Below the pieces are notes generated by a model. The model ran no database searches, was not told where the DNA came from, and saw only the letters and a program-made list of their open reading frames with translations. A stretch of DNA of 42,797 nt from a virus, in IMG/VR virus record IMGVR_UViG_3300042731_001127, positions 1-42,797 of that record; one strand, 5' to 3'. Positions 15,219-27,200 of the stretch are shown piece after piece. Within the stretch, counting starts at the first letter, position 1; each line of letters begins with the position of its first letter. A program made the translations under genes and the position numbers.

Positions 15219-18200
15219 CAGGTAAGTCCTGAGTTGTAGATCTTATAAATTGCGGTATTATACCTTCTGCATTTGCAAGTTTTTCACCGTTTGGCACCCA
15301 GGTTTGGCCTGTTTTCTTTATAATCTTTACATCTAATCCGCTATCATAAGTTTTAGTAATTCTTACTCTTCCTACAGGATTATCCTCAGTACCATAATTG
15401 TAACCGTTTACACTAAATTCTGCTTCATATGTGATATTTGTTTTTGTTTCTGGATTATATTCAACGTGTGGAACCTTACGTAATCTCTTACCGCCAACAA
15501 AAACTTCTATTTCGTTACACTGTCCATAACTCATAGGAATTGTTTCTCTATACCAATCAGTTGTAAGTGTAGTCGAATCAAGTGTAGGCACATATGCAAC
15601 TTCAAATTCAATAGTAGTGTCGTCTGTTTTGTATGTTGTTACATTTATATTATCATTATATGGAACAGTATGGCTGATACTTTGATCAATTACAGGAGTA
15701 TCAATCGGATATAAAGATTTTACTCCAGTACCTTTTGTGCCTCGACGAATTTGTCTTAGTGTATTTCCTATTTTAATAAAGTATTCTATACGTTCACCAT
15801 CAATATATATTACGCCCGGTGCGTTTTCATCTTTTGAAGGTGTTGCAAGTCCTGCTGTTGTGTTTAGCACAATATTTTTATCAAAATAATTTAAATCTTG
15901 CGCTAATTTATATGTTCTGTTGTTTGTTAAACGCTTATACTCGCTTCTATTTGTAATATCTTTAAATATTCTATATCCAAAACGTGTACCGACTCTATCA
16001 CCAGCAAATTCTAATACTTCGATGCTATCATTATCATTTAAACTTTCTTTGTAAATTAAAGTTTGTTTGTTATCAGATAACTTGTAGTCATAATTAGGAA
16101 TTTGTAGTTTTCCATTTACAAATAACCAAACGTACTCTGCTCCATTAGCCTTTTCTCTAAGATCAATATTGCCTGCTTTTAATCTTTGATAAAGAGCATA
16201 CTGATCACTTTCAACAGCAATATTTTGATCAAGTGCAATATCATAGTGGTATCTTTCGAATAATTGATTTCTATCATCACCTAAAGTGTAAACTTCGATC
16301 AAACTATTTTGTGCTGGAGCAGATCCTAACACAAGATTAATACCGTCAGCTGACGTTATACTAAACTCTTCTTCTCCTAAGATAAAGATTTTTAAGATAT
16401 CGCCATTAGATGCTACTCCTGGAATCAAACTAAAGATATTAGTTTGCTCGTCCCATAAAAATCCTTGTTCGTATTCTAGTAAAACATTATTCAAAAATAC
16501 CTTTGCATTTAGTATATCAAAACTTCCTGTAGGTATTTGCCAATTATCAATTTGATATTGGTTTACTGAGTTGTTTACTACAAATCTTTTATTATAACCT
16601 TGGTTTAAAAATACTCCATCTTTAGATACAAGAGTATTTGTATAAATCGGACTAGTAAGTGTAAACGGTAGTGGATTTAATTCAAATTGTAAACTTGATC
16701 CGTCACCTACTAATGTCTGTATGTTAATTTGCGATACTGGAATATCATCTGAACTTAGTATTGCATAGTAGATATAATCGTCTGCGACAGGTGGTTCGCC
16801 AAATTCAATACCCACTAACCCTGCATCTCTTCCGTATTCGTTAGTTGTTTTAAATAATCTATGCGGAACTGTAACACCATTAACACTTACTAATGCACTT
16901 ATACCATCTTGATACTTGACATTAGTAATATACTCGCTAGTACTACCGTCTGCTGTGAAGTTATCAACATCTAATATATTGCTTAAACCGCTATCAATTG
17001 TAAAGATCGATATTCTATCGCCTGCAGTTAATTCTGTAGAAATAGATACTTGTCTTTGTTTATAATTAATTTCAAAATCGTCATCACTTAAAATATTATT
17101 GTTTACCTTTATTAAACAGCCTTTTGTACTACTTGGATTAAACCCTATATCAAATATTGTTGTACTATCGTCATAATAATAAGTTCTGTTAGCAATGATA
17201 CTTCCGCCATCATCTGGTCTATGGTAAACGCTTATATCTAAAGTGTCTGCTACATGTCCAGGTAATACTTCTTCAGGTCCTTTACTTGTATTAATAGTAA
17301 CAAATCCATCACCATCTATAACAATATCTTCAGCTAATAATCCGCTTGCTGAAGAGTATGCTAAATCACCACCAGACAGTAATGTATCATAACTAGATGA
17401 TTCTGGCAACTGACTGCCGTCACTAGTAGACTTTCTTAGTATTATTTTTGCATCAGGCAAATTGTTAATACCACTTTGTGTGTGTTTTTTAACAAAAGAT
17501 TCAAATAAAGCTACATCAGGAAAAGTAAATGTGCTAGATCCGTCACCTATAACCGGTGCCATAAAGGCCTTAGGATTATCTGTTAATAACAGAGAGCTTG
17601 TACCGTCAAACCTTGGGTCATCAACTCTAATACCGTCTATATAAACATTATATTCTTGATCTTGTTCAAGTGTTTGACCTTCCGGAAGATTAAATGTGCT
17701 TGTGCTTCCGTCTGTGTAAAATACAAAATCTTCGCCAGTTTCGACATAATTACTCCATGCAAATGTATCCCAAGTAGACTGATCCCAACCTGTAACTGTT
17801 TCTTCTTCAAAATTAAACGAACTTACTTCTACACCACCATAATCTATGCCGTCCATCAATTGACTTACGTCTTTACCTAGCATACCAGATTCTGGTTTGT
17901 AGAAATTGTTTATTCTATCTACTATGTTAAGACTATTTGCAGACTTTTTATAAGTTACTGTCAGTACACTATTGTGTGTAGGAACTGTAGTAAGTTTAAT
18001 AAATCCTACTGAATCTACAAATCCATCTCTAAGTTGACTGTAAAAGTTTTGATAGTATTGATCATTTACAACTAAACCATAAGTGTCTTGAGATGCTACT
18101 ACATTGTTAATTTCTACATTTCCGTAAGTGTATTCACTAGATAGTAATTCAACTCCGTCTAACAATACACTAACATTACTTTTACGTAAATCCATTTCAA

Positions 18201-21200
18201 ATTTTAGATTGTAAGTAGATTGCGAATCTATAGCAGTTATATTTTCTATAACTTCTATATTATTTGTTTCGCTTGCACTAGTAATTCTATCAAATTTTAC
18301 TACATCAGTAAACGACCTTACTACGCTGTTTCCAATGTGTGCAACTACACGAGGTTTTCTATTGTTATCACCTGTAGGGTCTTCTACAAACACTGTTGGC
18401 GTTGTTAAGTATCCCAAACCTGGATTAGTCACTTCTATTGATACAATTTCGCCATTTCTCATATAAGCAATGGCTTGTGCTTGGACCTTTGCGTTACCTA
18501 CAATTGTAACTTTAGGTGTATATGTGTATCCTGCGCCGCCGTCCACGACGTGGATATTAGTTACTTCGAAACCTACATTTTCTAACCAATTTTGATTAAC
18601 TGTGGTAGTAACATTACTTTCTCCAAATAATTCTCCATCTCGCAATTGGACGATAGGCGGTGTTATAACACCTTGTTTTGCATCATATCTTGCAACTATA
18701 TCAAAATCTGTAACTAAAGTATTAGTATTAGTAACTTTTTCATACGTGCTTAAATATTCTCTTATTTTTGTTTTGTAAGGTTTTACTTCTCTTACATAAT
18801 CTTCGTAGCTTTCTAAATTATCGTTTTGGAAGCTAATCTTTTGTTCTAGCTCTCCTAACCTATGCTCTGCTTTGACAAAACTAGTTTTAAATACCCAATC
18901 TATGTAAGGTTGTTCTGTAAATGCATATCTAATAGACGCAAGGAATAATTGATTCCATTCAAGTAATAAGTCGTCAACAAAAATATTATCTGCAAGAGCT
19001 CTAAATATATTTCTTAGTTCTGTTACAGGCTCACTATCATAAACTTGTGTATCATAGCTTTCTACATCAAATCCAATTTGTTCAGAACTATAATCCCACA
19101 AAGTATTTAAAAATTCAATTGTACCATTTTCTCTGCCTACTGTTTGATAATCAACACTAACATCATCACCAGTGTTATCAACTTTTTTTAGTAATATCCA
19201 ACCGCCTGTGCCTACTGATTCAATTTTAACTAAATTTCCTATTTTATCATCTATAGTTTGTAGTGAATATGTGTTAGGTAAAGTATAGTCTACAGAAGAT
19301 AGCTCATTATAGCCTTGTGCATACCAGTCTTTATAATTCCAATATATAGTATTATCAAATAATTGCGATTTACCTTTTTTCCATAAACTTTCTGAATAAT
19401 CATATGTATATAACGACCATTTGTTGTTTACTTCTGTATCATTTACAATTAAAACTGTATACGGTCTAACGTCAGCACTTATTGAATTATAATTAATACC
19501 TTTATTAATTATACGTACATCAACTACACTACCATTTTCAATTACAGTTTCGAGCTCTGCATCTTGACCGTCGCCGCCTATTATAACAGTTGGTGCAGTT
19601 ACATAACCTTTACCTGGGTTTGTAATTTGCACTCTGCTTATAGAACCTTCAATAAGTGTTACATTTAAAGTAGCAGTTTCTATTTGATCAAGACTTACAT
19701 TTGCAAGTTCAAGATTTGTGTCAATAGACAAGTCATATAAATTAGACTTAATATTAGGAATTTCATCTTTTGCCAAAAGCGCAGTAAAATCATAATCATC
19801 TATTATCACTCTTTGGTTTAAAACTAGATTTACTCTTTCAAAAAACTGTTTTCTTGCTTCAAACCTATTTTTAAACATACTTTGTCTTGGTACATTAAGA
19901 GTACCGTACTTTTGTTTTTCAGAAAGATCTCTGTCAGGTACTGTTCTAAAGAATTTATCAACACCTGTAAGACTATCAAACCATTTTTCTTCTAGATAAT
20001 TATTAGGTATACTTGTTTCTAATCCGTCTGTGTAAATTTGATACTGTGTGTGAATATTTGTTTGTGTATTATCTGCTACATAGTAACTAAAGTTTAGTGC
20101 ATTTTCTTTTCCACTAAACAAATTCTTCATATTATACATTGCAAATTCGTCATCACCTAAAAGTGCTACAAATCTATAGCCTTGTCCTGCAGGATCTTCG
20201 ATCATAGCAGCTATTTCTCTAGCAGTCAATAACCTATAATTATTGTTTGTTGGCAATGTATCTTTGTTTGCTACCCAGTAGTAATATTTGTTACTAAAAG
20301 ATTCACTCTCTGGATTGTATATTCTTCCGGTAGCGTATACATCGTCACCGTATTTGGTAGTACCTGTTACGCCTTGTACAAACCCTGCATTTGTTCCACT
20401 AAGTGCATTCCACTCACTAGGTAGTAAAGTAGTTTCTACCCACTCGCAAACTTCAACAGCGTATCCTGGAAATATCTTATTCCAGTAATTAGTTTTGTAT
20501 AATACATCTCCTTGGTAAGGATTATAAAACTTGCTAGACTCTAAGTTCCACCATGTCTTACCTACAAATTTTTGCCCCCAACTTTGATCACTATCAACTA
20601 CAACATTTTCGTTGCCTGCGTCATAGATTGCAGGATCGTAGTATGTCTTAAAATCAAGTTCTTGCTCTAATGGTGCTGCAATTTTACCTTGCAATACATC
20701 AATATAATCTACATTGCCGATAAAATCTTTTGTTCTTGTATTGTAAACAAAACTTGTTTTAATTTTTTGTGTATCTACTATTGGAGATGCTTCTGAAATA
20801 ATTTTCCAGCTTTTTGAATTTGGTTGTTTCCTAATATCATAAACTAGGCCTTTGTCATTTACTGCACCGCTATAAGGTAAACCTACATAGACATGATTAG
20901 CGCCAGCAGTTAATTCAAAGTCTGTAAGATTTGCGCCGTCTAAAACTATTTGTCCTGCATATAAAAATCCGTCTTCGAATTCTTCGTAGATATTTAGGTT
21001 AGTTGTATCATAATTTTTTGTACCAAATCTTGTAAAGGATCCGTCTAGTGTAAAGTCTAAATTTAACTCATCAAATCTATAAGTTCCGTTTGTTAATACA
21101 AACAAGTTTCCATTAGTATATGTAAAGTCTAATCCAAACTCTTGGTCTCTTAAATCTTGGGGTGCTTCAATTGTTTGAGTTAATGTCCACTGCAAATTCT

Positions 21201-24200
21201 TCCATTTGTATACATAGATTTTACCAGTATTTTGTAAAGATCCTATGTCAGCATAAGGAGCACCGATTAGCAAAGTGTTGCCATCATCGCTGATTTGAAT
21301 TTGACTGCCGAATCCTTGATTTTCTGTCGTGCTGCTTATAGTTTCACTTAATACAATTCTTGAATTGTTTTTTCTGTACACAGCAACCTTTTCTGCTGAT
21401 ACTTTCTCCCATTTACTTGTGTCAGTCGTAGTATCTGCACTAGGCAGATCAACTACTTCTTGTATCCAAAAGCCTTCAGGTTCGTTGCTTGTTAAATCGT
21501 CAATTAATATTTGACCGTCTGTGTTTGTTACTGTTACGCTTGCTATATCTGAAAATATTGGGGAGCTATCTTCTCTGACTAGATCGTATTCAGTACCAAA
21601 ACGGCCACCTTCTAATCCAAAAGTAAGTGTTGCAGTTTTTGCTACATCATCTATCGAAACATCGGTCAACACATTTATTATTCTTTTACCATCTTGATGA
21701 TCGTTATAGAATTTTTGTCCTACAGCTATAGCAGATTCAGGAGGAATATTTTCGCTAGGATAATTATTTACAACTACTACTTGCTTAGGCGAGCCGAAAT
21801 CTGTAAACGTTCCACTTATGTCTGTTAGAACAATTCTACTATTGTTTATTACTTCATTTTTTACAACACCTGTTGCTCCAGTTGCTGGCTGTATGATAGT
21901 AGTGCCTAGTGCTACAGAAATATTTTCTCCTATAGATAACATTAACTGATCTACAGGTGTAACATTTGTTTTTGCTTTTAACACATTTTCGCCGTTACTT
22001 ATAATATCGTCAACGGCATATGTTGCTTCTCTATCGTATGTAGGATAATTTGTAATACCTACTGCTAGTACTTCTCCGTCTGCAGATACATCAAAACTAT
22101 CTCCAAATGTATCTTTTTCATCATCAGTTAAAAATGTACTATCGTCATTTAATCTAGGTAATAGGCTGTTTGGTACATAACCTTGCAAATTTATGTCACT
22201 ATCGATTAGTTCCCAATTACTAGATACAAAAACTCCTGCACTTAAATTCATTTTTGCTTTATATAGTTGAGTACCTACAAGCTCTGGATTTAGTTGTGTA
22301 GGTTCATAAAGCACAATGTCATCTTTGTAGTATTTTACAGTATCTGAAAATACACCTTTAAACTTTCTTTCTTCTCTATATGTTAATGTATCATTTTCAC
22401 TGTTGAACTCTAAAACATAAATTCTGTTTGTATTTGTTCCAGGAGCAGTTACATAAAGTTCGTATACGTCTGATGTTTTAACAATTTTCACTGTTTTACC
22501 AAACATTTCATCAGTTTGCGGATATCTACTTACTGCTGCTGTTACAAATTCATAAAATTTCGGTGCTGTCTTTTTAAGTATAAAAATTACACCTTGATTT
22601 GTGTAAGCACTTAGAGAACCTTGTTTATCTGCAGGAATGTATCCAATTGGTAAAATATCACTACGCTCTTCATTTACTAAATCTGAGCTTACATCGCCAG
22701 AATAATCTTCGCCAAACAACCAAAGTGTATCTAATGTACTTACTATATCTCCTGATTGATACGTTTGTTGAGAGTCAAATTCTCCTCTATATTTTGTTTT
22801 AACTCCGCTAGCAGATGGATCTGCAATAACTATTATTTCTTCGTCGTCGCTAATAGCAATGCTATTACCTATATTTAAAGTTTGTGCATAATCTTCAAAT
22901 CCGCCTATCTCGCTATTAAAATCATAATTTAATGTTTCGCTGTTTCTTTGATAATAATAAACTGCGCCTTTGCCATTTCTAGCATCAGGAGCGCCAACAA
23001 GCATATTTTGATTTTTAGTTCCTACAACAATACTTTTTGCAAATTTATCTACACTAAATGTAGGATCATCTACAATATTTGTATCAGTTTTTATTACTTC
23101 CCATTGACTAGGAGTAATATCTGGCGCAGTTGTGCTTGTATGTGTTATAATTGCTAAGTACCTTTTGCTATTATAACTAACGATATCATTTAAATTATAT
23201 CTTGTAGCAACTGTCCACACACCTTTATAGTCTGCTCTATTAGTAATTGTTTGTGACAAAACAAACGGATTATCGTTTTGCACAACTTTCCATGTACTAG
23301 TTTCGGTTTGATCAATCCATACCTTGTCATCATTTGTAAGATAATTTGTATTCAGATTGTTATTGAAAGCAGTAATATCTTTTGTTCTCTGAGTTACAAA
23401 TTTATATACAAAGATACTATTTGAAGAAACTGTTTCTGGTGCTTGTGCTACACTTTTAACTGTAAATGTTTTATGTCCTACTTCAATTACACGGAAGCAT
23501 CTGTTGAGTTTATCATCAATAAATTCAGCTGTTTCTTCTACTCCGCTTATACCAATATAATCATCTACTTGAATATCGGATACGTTATCTGTTGTAAACA
23601 CAACATTAGATCCTACGTTTTCAATTGCAGTTACATTAAGTCCTAACTTAGCTGGTTTTAATACATCCCAGTCATTCTTAAAATTAGAAACCCAAACATA
23701 GCTCTGTCTAGTAATATTAGTAAAATCTAAATTTGTAATTTCATCTATATCTTTTATAGTATAAGTTATATCTGTGTCATTAACATACCCTGTATCTTTT
23801 AGATATTGATCATAATTATCTTTAAGAACAAATGGTGCATGTGTATAATCAGCTGGTTTTGTATAAACGTCTGCTTCCGGAATCTTATACGTCAACGATG
23901 TATCAGTTGCGCTTCTAAAATTTGTAAGTTTTACAGGTTGTGGTTGTAAGAGATACTGAGACTCGTCTATACTCAATTCAAATTCTCTAAAATTATCAAC
24001 AGCCCCATATTGACCTGTTCTAATTGCCCATTCTTCATAAAACTTTAGTCCAGTTGCATCTGTTCCGATTAAATTATCAAATAATTTTGTAAGACTATTC
24101 TTTGTCCCTTTTTCTCTAATCATTCCTTGATAGAATTTGTATTGACTTACTTCATCATTTATAATATTTTCGAGATATTGGCGTTTTTGATAGCCTATTA

Positions 24201-27200
24201 AATGTTGAGCTAACTTCTGTTGTTCACTATCAAAATTGTCTGTATCAAGATCATAAAAATCGCCAAACTGTAGTGTTCTATAATCCCAATTAGGTTTTAA
24301 ACCTGCTTCTGGTTTTTTAGATAGCTGTATCCATCTGCTAGGATCAAATTTTTCTTGACCTGAGATATTTGAATTAGCTATATAATAAAATTCTTTGAAT
24401 TTAACTGTATCGCCTATAAAGTAATCTTTATAACTTTCCCATGCTGTAACTTTTACATCGTCATATACAAATCCTGGTATATTAAAACCGCCCGACCAAT
24501 TATCTGTTCTGTATCCTAAAACCTTAACTCTATCTTGTCTATAACCCATTTCTGGTGCATAGATATAATCTTGGAATCTAGTTCTATTATCTAATATTAA
24601 AACATGTTCTTTTTGTACAGGATACATTTTACAGAAATATATTCCGTCTTGAGTGTTTTTTGTTTCTACAGAAAAGATGTTATCTTCTCTATTAGTGGAT
24701 AAAAAGTTACGTTCAAATACAGAACCATCAGCTGTAAAAATAAAATTTCCATAAAACGGATCAAATAAATTATCAATTACAGCAAAATCGTTTTGATACG
24801 AAAGTTTTTTTGCACTAGGACTTAAAGTGATTACACTTCCAAAATCCCAATTCTGTGTTGTCCAAAACATAAATTCTTTAACACTTGTTTTCCAGTTACT
24901 GATTTGGTCAAGTGTGGGATCATATGTATCAAAAGTAAATCCTTCAGATTCAAGATAATTTCCGTATCCTAATAAAAAGTCTACTACTTCTTGTACTGTT
25001 TCATAAACAGATCCGTAAGGTACTTCTACTACTTCCGTAGAATATCTTTTACGAATAGTTGCTCTAGATCCTCCTACAGTAGGAAGTTCTGGTAATCTTG
25101 CCCAATTTTCTGAGTTAAAACTTTCAGCAGGAATGTTATCTAATGCTCTATAGTAACTTCCGTTATATAAAACTATTGCACTCTTACTCCAGTTAATTGC
25201 TCTCCATTCACTAAAAGTTTCTGACACGCCTCCGACTACAATTGTATTATCGTCAACAGATTCTCTATATTGATTGATATTAAATACAGCTTTTTCTTTA
25301 TCATATCCACGAACACTATAACCCGCAGATGTTTTTTCTATAATAACTCCGCTGTAAACAACTTCTTTGATCGGAGAACTAGTGTTTAATGCAATTTTAT
25401 AGTTCTCTTTAGGAATAAAAACATTTCCTTTATTTAAAGGTGTTCTGCTATCTAGTATCAATCTAAAATTATCTTTATTACTAAAACCTCCTAGTTTGCT
25501 AACAATTCTAGTTTGTAGACTAGTTAGTGTATTTTGATAAGTTTCAATAGGAGATTGATTTTTACTTGCTAGATAGTTTTGAATATAATTTATTAATCCT
25601 ACAGTATTTTCTTTTGTTGTATCACTAGGTTTATTTGGAAATACTACATCCTGCAGTCTAATTCTACTATTAGTAGGTTTGTATATTATTTGATCTTGTT
25701 GATTTACAATCTGACGAGATTTATCAAATCCTGCTGCAAATATTTTATGTGGATAATTAATTAATACAGCAGTTAATAATGCAAAAGGATATTCACTACT
25801 GCGTCTCCATGCATTTTCAACAGGAGCATGATCTCCAAATGTGTAATCTATTTCCGCAAAACTGTTAGAGTAATTTTTAACAATGCCGCTGGCCAACGGA
25901 GATAAAAGATTGCCGTATTCGTCAACAGGCAAATGTTCTTTTAACCAAGATCTAATTCTATTTTTATTAACTTTAATATTAGATCCAGGCTTACGTATAA
26001 TACCTTTAGATAAATCATCCCATAATATGCCGTTACCATCTGTGTATGGTGCAGGACCGTACTGATCTTGCCACCATTCTGGTTCTATTGTAAATCCTAA
26101 CATTTCCCATGGATGTGTATGTGGGCGATCTGTGTCGTAAACATATTTGTAAATTCCTCGCCAAAATCCTAACGAAGCTTCTCCATTAAACAGACTACCT
26201 GTATTATAATTATATGTAAAGGCATTTGTACGATCGTAATATGTATTTCCTTGATAATTTACTCCGCCTGTAAATGTTAGCCACTGTCCAAAATCGTTTG
26301 AAAGTGTTTTATTTAAACTAGATGTACTAAGGCCTGATTTACGTTCTACTGATTGAGTTAACAAATCATAATCAAATAATCTAGTATTATATTTTACTTT
26401 AATATTGTTATAAATTCTTTGTTCAAATTCTAGTAATAAGAAGTCTCTATAATCATCATAGGCTTTGATAATGCTTCCGTCATGGCCTTGAATTACTTTT
26501 GTGGGCGTTTGGTATGTATTGTCAACAAATATTTTTGGCTCGAATAAAGGATATAATCCTAACTTAGTAGGTGTTGGCGGAACAAAACTACCGTTAGTAG
26601 ATTCATATTCTTCAATGCAAATATTTTGCCCACGCTGTATATCTTTTTTAATAATAACAAAATCGTCTTCAAAAGTATAATCTTTGTTGTGTAGAAGCAA
26701 TTCATTATCAATATAAACTAGAACACATTTATCGCTATTATCATTTAAGCTAAACTGGGTGCTCATAGGATAATTTTTTATTCTAGAATCTCTAACTGTA
26801 AACTCATTAGTCGTTTTTGCTTTAAATGCAATCATGTCGCTAAAATAAAACGGCATTGTGTTTGTTTTATTTTCTGTAATTTTTTGCAAAATTAAATCTA
26901 AGTGTTTTTTAGGTAAACCGTCGTACCCTAAAGAGTTTGCAGTTAATAAAATTAGTCTTTTAAATTTTGCATATTCTCTTTTCGCATATCGTAATGCTTT
27001 AACAACATTTGCTTCTTTATCTAATAAATGATATGCTGCTAAATTATACGGAGAACTATGCTGAATTACTTTTTTCCCGTAATGAATACTATCAGGTAAA
27101 TCTCTTAAATTACCTGTACCTGGAAACACACCGTCAAAGTTAGGATTTTCCTCTACAATACTAAGAGCATGATCTAAAACCTCGCCAAAAGTAAAAGAAG

